From contig JAUYGX010000023.1 of NCBI GenBank assembly GCA_030690365.1, positions 62,001 to 126,000 on the forward strand: a stretch of 64,000 bases of DNA. Reading direction: 5' to 3'. This DNA comes from Bacteroidales bacterium (lineage in GTDB: Bacteria; Bacteroidota; Bacteroidia; Bacteroidales; F082). Position numbers and translations under genes: made by a program. This document shows, piece after piece, positions 18,318 to 28,842 of the stretch. Below the pieces are notes generated by a model. The model was given only the letters and a program-made list of their open reading frames with translations. It ran no database searches and was not told where the DNA came from. Within the stretch, counting starts at the first letter, position 1. Each line of letters opens with the position of its first letter.

Positions 18318-18452
18318 GCAGTCGGCTAAAGCCAGACTGCAATGGATTGATACTATTCAGTTTTAGTCATATACAATGAACATGTTAAAAGGGCATCCAT
18401 TGCAGCCCGGATTTATCCGACTGCACAATCAGACTTATTCCTTCATTTTCGG
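18318..18452. repeat. Palindromic dispersed repeat, copy A
   Basis: The copy opens with GCAGTCGGCTAAAGCC and ACTGCAATGG. Near-inverse arms, CCATTGCAGCC and GGATTTATCCGACTGC, end at 18424, and a shared tail ACAATCAGACTTATTCC follows. The two arms could fold into a long cruciform around a central AATGAACATGTTAAAAG. A second copy lies about 224 bp downstream. Between the copies sits another GC-rich hairpin near 18465-18500 (ATCCCG and CGGGAT arms). Confidence 0.7.
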
Positions 18453-18541
18453 GTATTCAATACTAATCCCGTTCCCGAAAAGGTTCGGGATTTTAATCCC
18501 GGGGGTACAGGTTCATTGCTTAATCAGAAGGTTTTCTTGTT

Positions 18542-18675
18542 GCAGTCGGCTAAAGCCAGACTGCAATGGTTTGATTCTATTCAGCTTTTTTCAACTACAA
18601 TGAACATGTTAAAAGGACATCCATTGCAGCCGGATTTATCCGACTGCACAATCAGACTTATTCCTTCATTTCCGG
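18542..18675. repeat. Palindromic dispersed repeat, copy B
   Basis: Nearly the same sequence as copy A, same orientation, with arms ending at 18647 and the ACAATCAGACTTATTCC tail. The central segment differs slightly (TTTTTTCAACTACAATGAAC instead of TTTTAGTCATATACAATG). Together the copies fill most of the 500-bp gap 18220-18719. No open frame in the gap looks real. Confidence 0.7.
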
Positions 18676-18719
18676 GAACTTTCACTTTAAACCCCCGCAC
18701 ATATATTATATAACCCTGA

Positions 18720-21341
18720 TTACCGAAGAATCGTAACCGAGCCCTGCATGGCAATTTTCTGTTCTCCCTGTTGTGTCATAATAAACACATCACATACGTA
18801 ATAGTACACGCCCACAGGGCAATCCTGATTGTTGTTCTGATTTTTGCCATCCCATTTAATTTCCGGATCCTGGGTTGTAAACATCACTTTTCCCCAACGG
18901 TTAAAAATGGTCATATCGATGCGGTGAACGTTGGCCTTCGGATTGGCCGTCTTTTCCCCCATGGGTACCAGTAAATTATTGATATCATCTCCATTATTGG
19001 GTGTAAATACATTGGGGATTTCATACACCGGGCAGGCATCGTAACCCACACAAACTGTGGAACTTGGCTCACTTGTATTACCACGCCCATCAGTGGCTGT
19101 TACATAATAACAACCCACCACATAGTCCAGATTGGTGTGTAAATAATAGGTGGTATCGCGATAAACAGATTCAACCGAACCAACCATTTCTACCACATCC
19201 GATCCCGGAGGAATATAATAAACATCGTACTTTACTGCATCCGCGTTACACGAATCGTAGGGCAACACCATTTTTAACTCATTGGAAATCTCCTCGCAAT
19301 CGGTATCTACCCAAAGCAATGGCTGACAGGGCGGAACATTGTCAATAGGTGTGGAACAAATTAACTGACTATAGTTTACAAGTGGATCCGGTAATCCGGG
19401 AATGGAATAGGAACCACTGCTTACTACATAGAAACAGTAGGTCTGCTCATTGGTTAAGCCACTACTTTTGTAAGAGAGCTCATGGGTAAATCCAATATAT
19501 TGATAATCAGAAGCACCCGGATCTTTTTGGTAAACCGAATAAGTTTCATTTGTCCAGGGAACAATTGGGTTCCAGCTAAGAGTTACTTGTAGGTCTGACG
19601 GATCAGCCACCACATATATCGATGATGCCGGTTGAGAGCTCCCAATAAAACCAATGGTTTCACTTTCAATATCTACACGGTAACTATAGGCGTCGGTAAA
19701 AGTATTGAGGTTGACAGATGAATCCATATAGGAAGTATCGTTCAATCCTGTAAAAACAGCCACCTGCACAGGGCTGCTCCAAAACACTCCTTCGTTGCGT
19801 TGAAGTATGTATTTATAAGGTCCTGGATATTGTATCGTATCCAGATCGACAGGTTTGGCCCAATCGATAAACACCTGACCCACTGTTAAATCGGTGCTGT
19901 CGTTGGTAACGTGGGTAATTATGGGTACATCACGTTTAAGGTACGCACAGGCTTCGTTGGAAGCCAGACTTTCGGCACCATCGAAAAAGGTTGCCGTTAC
20001 CCGATAGCAATAATTCACTCCCACCACCAGTCCGGTGCCACCATTATCATCGCGGAAGCTGATGGCTGCCCCGTCGGTAATTTCCTTGACGAGACGAAAA
20101 CCCGTATAGGCCGGAACGCCTGTTTCGCAATAACCTGGCTCCCATTCTGAAGCTCCGCTTCTGCGGTAAATTTTATAACCTATGGCATTTTCACAAACCG
20201 ATGGATCCCAACTCAGATTGACACCGGCCCCAAGAGGTTCTGCGATCAGGTTTTCGGGTGCCGGCGCAATTACCTTAATTAAAACAGTTTTAAAATTCAC
20301 CAGATTTACCGGCGTACCATTGTCTTTGGCCTTAAAAGTAACCGCATAGGGTTCAAGTCGCACATGATTACATATTGTCGACCAGCTAAACAAGGCTGTT
20401 ACCGTATCGTTGCCTGTGGCAGGGTCGGGTTGAAGGGTAGCCCAATTTTGCGCCACTTCAAAAGGGCCACCAAATCCGGTAAGCTCAACATAGGTTCCAT
20501 CCGGGTCGATGGCCGTTACCTCAAATTCAAGGGTGGTGTTGGCCACCACACAGGTATCTTCGATGGTAACTATTTCAGGTGGGTCGTGATCGCATGCCAC
20601 AATATTGATCTGCATATCGCGCCTGACGGAGGAAATTTTTACCCCATAGCGCCATTCCTCAATTACAAAGGCCACGTTGTATTCTCCTTGTAAAACGGGG
20701 GTTTCCCAGACCATATCACCGGTAATCGGATCGATAGTAAAGTAATCGGATGCCAGAGGAAAATTGTAACCCGGAATGTCGTACCCACCGGCACCTTTAC
20801 ATACTACCAATTGATAAGCCAGGCTGTCGCCATCGCGGTCGAAGGCACCGGGATTGTGGATATAGGTTTTTCCCACACATCCCTGATCGATGGGTGGATT
20901 TAGCAATTCAACCGAATTGTTATAGCCCAAAAATGGATTGATTACAACGGTGGTTTCTACATACATGGGTACATCCACTGAATTTGGGATATTCATCACC
21001 CCATAATTTCGGTTGGGATCTTCTACCGAAACCACGTAGGTTGATGGTCCGGGAAAAGTATGCTCTCCTTTGTAAATGTTTAGAGTAATGTCATCCACAT
21101 CAGGAATAGGCTCAAAATATTCTCTGAGCAACTCATCGCCGGAGTTGTCGCCCCAATAGATTGGCATTACATCCCGATCATTATCAGCCGGACTAGAGGT
21201 CCGGGTATACATGGTAATGGTGAATTTATAAGTTAACCCGGTTACATGTGTGTAGGTGATTTCTGCAGCCCGCTGGTGAGTTGCCAACAGTATATTGCTG
21301 AATAACAAGAGTATCGTTAGTAGAATAAAGATTCTTTTCAT
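18720..21341 (-). CDS. Large secreted protein with fibronectin-like repeats and T9SS type B sorting domain
   Basis: An 873-residue exported protein. A signal peptide (about 1-20) is followed by Ig/cadherin-like beta domains (about 20-370), then fibronectin-like modules from about 370 (LIAEPLGAGVNLSWDP, and a second LQVTLSWNPIVP). The C-terminus (about 790-873) contains IPNVFTPNNGDDINN, MTIFNRWGKVMF, WDGKNQ and CPVGVYYYV, the gliding-motility-type C-terminal domain that directs export and surface attachment by the type IX secretion system. The ligand is unknown; an adhesin or matrix role is inference. The secretion regulator porX is also in this window, at 56.9 kb. Confidence 0.9.
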   Translation of the reverse strand: MKRIFILLTILLLFSNILLATHQRAAEITYTHVTGLTYKFTITMYTRTSSPADNDRDVMPIYWGDNSGDELLREYFEPIPDVDDITLNIYKGEHTFPGPSTYVVSVEDPNRNYGVMNIPNSVDVPMYVETTVVINPFLGYNNSVELLNPPIDQGCVGKTYIHNPGAFDRDGDSLAYQLVVCKGAGGYDIPGYNFPLASDYFTIDPITGDMVWETPVLQGEYNVAFVIEEWRYGVKISSVRRDMQINIVACDHDPPEIVTIEDTCVVANTTLEFEVTAIDPDGTYVELTGFGGPFEVAQNWATLQPDPATGNDTVTALFSWSTICNHVRLEPYAVTFKAKDNGTPVNLVNFKTVLIKVIAPAPENLIAEPLGAGVNLSWDPSVCENAIGYKIYRRSGASEWEPGYCETGVPAYTGFRLVKEITDGAAISFRDDNGGTGLVVGVNYCYRVTATFFDGAESLASNEACAYLKRDVPIITHVTNDSTDLTVGQVFIDWAKPVDLDTIQYPGPYKYILQRNEGVFWSSPVQVAVFTGLNDTSYMDSSVNLNTFTDAYSYRVDIESETIGFIGSSQPASSIYVVADPSDLQVTLSWNPIVPWTNETYSVYQKDPGASDYQYIGFTHELSYKSSGLTNEQTYCFYVVSSGSYSIPGLPDPLVNYSQLICSTPIDNVPPCQPLLWVDTDCEEISNELKMVLPYDSCNADAVKYDVYYIPPGSDVVEMVGSVESVYRDTTYYLHTNLDYVVGCYYVTATDGRGNTSEPSSTVCVGYDACPVYEIPNVFTPNNGDDINNLLVPMGEKTANPKANVHRIDMTIFNRWGKVMFTTQDPEIKWDGKNQNNNQDCPVGVYYYVCDVFIMTQQGEQKIAMQGSVTILR

Positions 21342-21478
21342 CTGAATGTTTAGCGTACTTCAAAACTACTAAAAAAATCAAACCCTGTGCCAAAAAACAC
21401 TTGCCGATAAAAGGATGAGACGACCAGATCAGGAGATAATTTTTAACCTGGGAAATCCGGGCCATCCCAATAATTAAC

Positions 21479-21486
21479 TAACTTTG
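21479..21486 (+). promoter_or_regulatory. -7 box of the RSH gene
   Basis: TAACTTTG matches TAnnTTTG. It lies 21 bp before the ATG at 21508 and overlaps the alternative TTG start at 21484, so it argues for the ATG. An AAGGAAG purine tract sits just before the ATG. Confidence 0.45.
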
Positions 21487-21507
21487 CGGGTTTTAGTGAA
21501 AGGAAGA

Positions 21508-23739
21508 ATGGCAACATCATCATCAGATTCGGAAAGGCTAGAAATTCTTCGCTATTACAGGCGGCTGATAGAAGTATGGTATACCCGCAAGGATACCCTC
21601 GACAGGTGGATGGTGAGAAAAGCCTTTCGGCTGGCGGCAGACGCACACAAAGACATGCGACGCAGATCGGGCGAACCGTTTATCCTTCATCCGATTAGCG
21701 TGGCCATTATTGCAGCCGGGGAAATCGGGCTGGGTAAAACATCCATCATTGCAGCACTGTTGCATGATACCGTTGAAGATACTGAGATTACACTGGAAGA
21801 TATTTCGAGAATGTTTGGCGAAGAAGTTGCCAAAATTATTGATGGCCTCACCAAAATTGATGAACTCTCGGTTTCATCCTCCACTGCCCAGGCCGAAACA
21901 CTCAAGAAGATTCTGCTTACCCTGACCGATGATGTGCGGGTAATCCTTATCAAGCTTGCAGACAGGCTGCACAATATGCGCACACTGGATTCCATGCCAC
22001 GCGAAAAACAATTGAAGATAGCCTCCGAAACATTGTTCATTTATGCTCCATTGGCATTCCGTCTTGGATTGTACAGCATAAAAAGCGAACTGGAAGAACT
22101 CGCTTTCAAATATTCCCAACCTGCTATTTATCATGATCTTACAAAAAGGATACTGGCCAAAAAAGCAGAAAACGATGCTTCTTTTCAAACGTTTAAGGAT
22201 CCCATAGAACAAGAGCTGCAAAAACTGGGATATGAATTTCAAATTAAACTTCATCAAAAAACTGCCGCTTCCATTTGGCAAAAAATGAAAAACCAGGAAG
22301 TTTCGTTTGATGACATTTACAACACCTATTCTGTTGATGTAATTGTTGGTGGAGATGCGGCGGATGAAAAAGTAAGGTGTTGGGTGGTATATTCAATCAT
22401 TACAGGCATTTACAAACCAAATAACAAACGACTCCGCGACTGGATAAGTACTCCAAAAGCAAATGGTTACGAAGCCATACACTGCACAGTGATGGGTCAG
22501 AAGGGAAACTGGGTGGACCTCCACATCCGCAGCACACGCATGGATGAAATTGCCAACAAAGGATATGCAGCCTATTGGAAATACAAAGAAACCACTACCA
22601 TTGATGCCAGTCTGGAGAATTGGCTAAAACGTACACAGCTGCTCTTACTTGAGAATGATGACAATACCCTTGATTTTATCAACGATTTTAAGAAAAATCT
22701 GTTTGCAGAAGAAATCTTTGTCTTTACCCCCAAGGGTGAACTGATCAATATGCCACAAAATGCTACTGTACTCGATTTTGCCTATTCCATTCACACGGAT
22801 GTGGGAAACACTTGTATTGGTGCCAACATTAACCACAAATTGGTATCCATCGATCACAAGCTCAAATCCGGAGACCAGGTGGAAGTAATTACCTCAAAAA
22901 TTCAAAAACCACGTGATGACTGGTATAAAAATGTGGTAACGGCCAGGGCCAAATCGAGGATTAAAGAAGCCATCCGCAACGACCGCAAAACCTACAAAGT
23001 ACAAGGGATGAAAAAGCTGGATGAATTGCTCAAACAGCTTCATATTGATCATAACAAAGCTACGGTGGCGCAGATTTTAAATGGTGGCCGGGTAAAAGGC
23101 GCCGTAGACCTTTATTATTTTGTGGCCAAGGAAGTTATTGGTTTGAAAGAGTTGAAAGAAATGCTAAACCCGCCGGAAAACCGAATCAGCTGGATGCGAA
23201 ATTTTTTAACACCCTTTTCCAGAACAAAACCAACCCCCCCAACAAACCCGACAGAACAATCCGATGAAGTTACTACTTCTGGAAAGCCCATCAAATACAA
23301 GTCTGATTTTAGCTCAAGCAAATACGTTGCCTCATCATGCTGCAATCCAATCCCCGGCGACAATGTGATGGGCTTGCTTTTCCCAAACGAACCCATTCAG
23401 GTACATAAAGTCGACTGCCCAAAGGCCATCCGACTGATGTCGCAGTACGGCAACAACATCGTTAAAGCCAAGTGGAAACAGGAAGAAGGCATTAAGTTTC
23501 TGGCCGGACTTAACATCAAAGCAGTGGATAACATCGGGTTTATCCATAAAATATCCACCATCATCACCGAAGAATTTCACATCAATATTCGTTCATTTGA
23601 TCTCCTGAGTACAGAGGGACTCATCGAATTAAACCTGACGGTATATATCGACAACACCGAAACTTTAAAAAAACTCATTCAGCGACTTAGAAAAACCGAG
23701 GAAATTATTAAAATTATCCGACTTGAAAAAATCACTTAA
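21508..23739 (+). CDS. RelA/SpoT homologue with intact hydrolase and degenerate synthetase site
   Basis: A long RSH protein of 743 residues (ATG at 21508 chosen from the -7 box). HD hydrolase: H61 (FILHP), H86-D87 and E90-D91 (LLHDTVEDT) and D152/N156 (LADRLHN) are all present. The synthetase domain (about 235-365) departs from the family pattern: GRxK reads LHQK (H249), the metal-binding Asp is N272 (IYNTYS), the AIR Arg is D277, and the catalytic Glu in VEIQIR is D337 (VDLHIR). TGS (about 400-460, with IHTDVGNTC) and a C-terminal ACT-like domain follow. Likely a (p)ppGpp hydrolase with weak or no synthesis. Fur and purA lie downstream. Confidence 0.9.
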   Translation: MATSSSDSERLEILRYYRRLIEVWYTRKDTLDRWMVRKAFRLAADAHKDMRRRSGEPFILHPISVAIIAAGEIGLGKTSIIAALLHDTVEDTEITLEDISRMFGEEVAKIIDGLTKIDELSVSSSTAQAETLKKILLTLTDDVRVILIKLADRLHNMRTLDSMPREKQLKIASETLFIYAPLAFRLGLYSIKSELEELAFKYSQPAIYHDLTKRILAKKAENDASFQTFKDPIEQELQKLGYEFQIKLHQKTAASIWQKMKNQEVSFDDIYNTYSVDVIVGGDAADEKVRCWVVYSIITGIYKPNNKRLRDWISTPKANGYEAIHCTVMGQKGNWVDLHIRSTRMDEIANKGYAAYWKYKETTTIDASLENWLKRTQLLLLENDDNTLDFINDFKKNLFAEEIFVFTPKGELINMPQNATVLDFAYSIHTDVGNTCIGANINHKLVSIDHKLKSGDQVEVITSKIQKPRDDWYKNVVTARAKSRIKEAIRNDRKTYKVQGMKKLDELLKQLHIDHNKATVAQILNGGRVKGAVDLYYFVAKEVIGLKELKEMLNPPENRISWMRNFLTPFSRTKPTPPTNPTEQSDEVTTSGKPIKYKSDFSSSKYVASSCCNPIPGDNVMGLLFPNEPIQVHKVDCPKAIRLMSQYGNNIVKAKWKQEEGIKFLAGLNIKAVDNIGFIHKISTIITEEFHINIRSFDLLSTEGLIELNLTVYIDNTETLKKLIQRLRKTEEIIKIIRLEKIT

Positions 23740-23825
23740 AATCTCATTGTGAAAAAATTTTTCTATTTATAATTAAACCACATAAAAATAAAAGTAGTAT
23801 TTTTACACCCCTAACTGAGTTGGTA

Positions 23826-24305
23826 ATGAAGTTTAATAGTAAAAAAGACACCTTTGAATCTGTCAAAAAGATATTTACAGATTATCTTGAATCGAAAGGA
23901 CATCGCAAAACACCTGAACGGTATACCATTTTAAAAGAAATTTATGCTACCGAGGGTCATTTCGACATCGAAACCCTATATATCCGCATGAAAAACAATA
24001 AATACAGGGTGAGCCGCGCCACTTTGTACAATACGATCGAATTGCTACTCGACTGTAATCTGGTTACAAAACACCAGTTTGGGAACAACTGTGCACAATT
24101 TGAACGTTCGTTCAAATACAAACAACACGATCATTTTGTTTGCATCGAAGATGGCAAGGTGCTTGAGTTCTGCGATCCCCGTATCCAGGAAATACAACAG
24201 TCGGTAGAAGAGCTACTTGGCGTTGAAGTCGCCTACCACAGCCTCACCTTCTACGGGAAATGCAAACCCCATGCTGCGCAAGAGGTTAAAGCAGAGGAAC
24301 TTTAA
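23826..24305 (+). CDS. Fur family transcriptional regulator
   Basis: A metal-responsive repressor of 159 residues from the ATG at 23826. The winged helix (about 15-90) includes [16 protein letters not shown] and [20 protein letters not shown]. The dimer and metal part contains QHDHFVC and a later HSLTFYGKC. The classical CxxC zinc pair after HDH is incomplete (CIED). Which metal or peroxide signal it senses cannot be read. It is 86 bp downstream of the RSH gene in the same orientation and followed by a hairpin with a T run. Confidence 0.9.
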   Translation: MKFNSKKDTFESVKKIFTDYLESKGHRKTPERYTILKEIYATEGHFDIETLYIRMKNNKYRVSRATLYNTIELLLDCNLVTKHQFGNNCAQFERSFKYKQHDHFVCIEDGKVLEFCDPRIQEIQQSVEELLGVEVAYHSLTFYGKCKPHAAQEVKAEEL

Positions 24306-24324
24306 TTTCTTACCCGAAACATAG

Positions 24325-26281
<1,957 letters not shown>

Positions 26282-26488
26282 CTGCAACAATATTAATATT
26301 CATGGATAGAAAACTTTGGCAAAAGTGCAAAGAATTTTAAAGGCAAAAAGTTAAAAAACTGAACACAGGACAACGTCTTTTGGATGACTCCAAAATCAAC
26401 TGTAACCACATTCAACAATCGTTTGAAACCTTGCAATTTGAACAATTTAAAATCAATATAGATTAAAATCCAAAACCATTCAGGCTGC

Positions 26489-26505
26489 TATTTTTGGTAA
26501 TTTTG
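26489..26505 (+). promoter_or_regulatory. Two overlapping -7-like boxes before iorA
   Basis: TATTTTTG at 26489-26496 and TAATTTTG at 26498-26505 both match TAnnTTTG, 37 to 46 bp before the iorA ATG. No TTTG sits at proper spacing, so which one is used is open. Confidence 0.35.
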
Positions 26506-26541
26506 CAACCAGAATTACAGTTGTTCATTTAAACGATAGCA

Positions 26542-28161
26542 ATGCAAAAATTACTATTATTGGGAGACGAGGCCATCGCTCAGGGAGCCATAGACGCAGG
26601 ATTATCAGGTGTTTATGCATACCCGGGAACTCCCTCAACCGAAATAACCGAATACATTCAGGCTTCAAAAGAGGCCAAAGAAAGAAATATCAGGTCCAAT
26701 TGGTCGGCAAATGAAAAAACAGCCATGGAAAGTGCCATTGGTATGTCGTATGCCGGGAAAAAGGCCTTGGTTTGTATGAAACATGTGGGTCTTAACGTCG
26801 CGGCCGACGCATTTGTAAATGCGGCCATTACAGGTGCCAACGGGGGTTTGGTTGTGTTATCGGCCGACGATCCAAGTATGCACTCATCGCAGAACGAACA
26901 GGATTCCAGGTTCTACGGGAAATTCGCCATGATTCCGGTAATGGAACCTTCCAATCAACAGGAAGCTTACGACATGACCCGTTACGCCTTTGCCCTTTCC
27001 GAAAAATTCGGCACCCCGGTATTGATCAGGGTTACCACACGGCTGGCCCACTCGCGTGCAGGTGTGCAACGACTGGAAGTACTCCACCAAAACGACCTGC
27101 ACCTCCCTTCAAATCTGAAGCAATTTGTATTATTACCTGCTATTGCACGTAAGCAATACAATCAATTGCTTGGGAAACAATCACAATTTGAAGCCGACGC
27201 ACTCACTTCGGGTTATAACCAATTGATTGAAAAAGACAACCATAAATTAGGTATTGTAGCCTGTGGCCTGGCTTACAATTATCTCATCGAAAATTTTGAA
27301 GACCATGAAGTACCCTACCCCGTATTAAAAGTGGGACAATATCCGGTTCCTCACGATCTGGTTGGTAAGTTATACGACCAAGTGGACGAAATGCTGGTGC
27401 TGGAAGACGGTTATCCCATGTTTGAAGAGTTGCTGAAAGGTTACCTGAACAAGGGCAAAAAAATCATGGGCCGACTGGATGGCACCATCCCCATGGCTGG
27501 TGAACTCAATCCCAATATTGTAGCTCATGCTTTGGGAATCTCTGTAAATGAAGGCCACAAAAAACCGGACGTCATTCAAGGGCGGCCACCATCGTTATGC
27601 GATGGATGCTCACATACCGACAGTTTTCTTTCATTAAATGAAGCCCTGACCAATTTTTCTTCCGGACGTGTATTTTCCGATATCGGATGTTACACACTCA
27701 GCGCGCTAAAACCTCTGGAGTCCATCAACAGCTGTGTTGATATGGGCGCTTCCATCACCATGGCCATAGGCGCTGCTGATGCAGGATTGGTTCCGGCAGT
27801 AGCCTCCATTGGCGATTCCACTTTCACCCATTCGGGGATGACAGGTCTTTTGGACGCCGTCAACAACAATTCTCCCATTGTGGTGATGATTCTCGACAAT
27901 TCAACCACCGGAATGACCGGAGGTCAGCAATCGTCAGCGCTTGGAAAGATTGACAATATCTGTTTGGGATTGGGTGTTCACCCTGATCACATCAGGGTAA
28001 TTACTCCTTTGCGGAGAAACCATGAAGAAAATGTAAAAGTGATCACAGAGGAGCTTAACTACCAGGGGGTTTCAGTTATTATCGCCCGGCGCGAATGTAT
28101 TCAGACTTTGGGCAGGAGAATGAAACTTAAATCCATGCAAAAAATGGAATCCAATAACTAA
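26542..28161 (+). CDS. iorA: Indolepyruvate oxidoreductase alpha-type subunit, without ferredoxin domain
   Basis: A thiamine-diphosphate enzyme that decarboxylates aryl 2-oxo acids to acyl-CoA with ferredoxin as electron acceptor. The pyrimidine-binding domain (about 1-180) includes AYPGTPSTEI and WSANEKTAMESAIG. The TPP-binding domain (about 340-530) has RPPSLCDGCSHTD, SDIGCYTL, DMGASITMAIG and GDSTFTHSG. Archaeal IorA proteins carry a C-terminal domain with two 4Fe-4S clusters; this 539-residue protein ends right after the TPP domain and lacks it. iorB follows 21 bp downstream, so the pair should act together. Confidence 0.9.
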   Translation: MQKLLLLGDEAIAQGAIDAGLSGVYAYPGTPSTEITEYIQASKEAKERNIRSNWSANEKTAMESAIGMSYAGKKALVCMKHVGLNVAADAFVNAAITGANGGLVVLSADDPSMHSSQNEQDSRFYGKFAMIPVMEPSNQQEAYDMTRYAFALSEKFGTPVLIRVTTRLAHSRAGVQRLEVLHQNDLHLPSNLKQFVLLPAIARKQYNQLLGKQSQFEADALTSGYNQLIEKDNHKLGIVACGLAYNYLIENFEDHEVPYPVLKVGQYPVPHDLVGKLYDQVDEMLVLEDGYPMFEELLKGYLNKGKKIMGRLDGTIPMAGELNPNIVAHALGISVNEGHKKPDVIQGRPPSLCDGCSHTDSFLSLNEALTNFSSGRVFSDIGCYTLSALKPLESINSCVDMGASITMAIGAADAGLVPAVASIGDSTFTHSGMTGLLDAVNNNSPIVVMILDNSTTGMTGGQQSSALGKIDNICLGLGVHPDHIRVITPLRRNHEENVKVITEELNYQGVSVIIARRECIQTLGRRMKLKSMQKMESNN

Positions 28162-28182
28162 TGCTCATTAAATAGTAAAAAG

Positions 28183-28767
28183 ATGAAAAAAGATATCATA
28201 TTGGCAGGAGTTGGCGGACAAGGTATTTTAACCATTGCCACAGTAATTGGAACTGCCGCTTTAATAGAGGGTCTACAGCTAAAGCAGGCCGAAGTACATG
28301 GCATGAGCCAGCGTGGCGGTGATGTGCAATCTCATTTGCGGTTGTCGTCAAAATCGATTGCTTCGGATCTGATTCCCGAAGGAAAAGCCGACCTGGTGAT
28401 TTCGGTGGAGCCCATGGAATCGCTCAGGTATGTAAACATGATGAATAAAGAAACCGGATGGTTGATTACCTCGATGAACCCATTTATCAATATTCCTGAA
28501 TACCCGTCGCTGGAAGAATTGCTGGCCGAAATTTGGAAACTACCCCGCAATGTAACCATTGATGCTGAAAAGGTAGCCAAAGACATGGGTTCGGTAAAAG
28601 CAGCAAACATTGTTGTTTTGGGAGCCGCTTCCCCTTATCTGGAAATCAAATTTGAAAGCCTCGAAAAAGCCATCGAAAATATATTTGCCAAAAAAGGTGA
28701 AAGTATCATTCAGATGAATCTGAATGCTTTGCGTGCCGGGAGAGAAATGGCCGACAAAAGAAGTTAG
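28183..28767 (+). CDS. iorB: Indolepyruvate oxidoreductase beta subunit
   Basis: The gamma-domain partner of IorA, 194 residues. It opens DIILAGVGGQGILTIATVIG, the glycine-rich signature of the 2-oxoacid:acceptor oxidoreductase gamma family, and continues with VHGMSQRGGDVQSHLR. It lies directly after iorA and is followed by a strong bidirectional terminator. No ferredoxin gene is adjacent. Confidence 0.92.
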   Translation: MKKDIILAGVGGQGILTIATVIGTAALIEGLQLKQAEVHGMSQRGGDVQSHLRLSSKSIASDLIPEGKADLVISVEPMESLRYVNMMNKETGWLITSMNPFINIPEYPSLEELLAEIWKLPRNVTIDAEKVAKDMGSVKAANIVVLGAASPYLEIKFESLEKAIENIFAKKGESIIQMNLNALRAGREMADKRS

Positions 28768-28786
28768 CTGCTTTTTTGAAAGCCAT

Positions 28787-28828
28787 AAAAAAACCCACCT
28801 CATCAAATTTGATGAGGTGGGTTTTTTT
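28787..28828. terminator. Bidirectional rho-independent terminator
   Basis: A perfect 42-base palindrome: seven A, the arm CCCACCTCATC, six bases AAATTT, the arm GATGAGGTGGG and seven T. It works on both strands, ending iorAB from the left and the DUF2723 gene from the right. Confidence 0.92.
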
Positions 28829-28842
28829 GCTTTAAGCAACAC

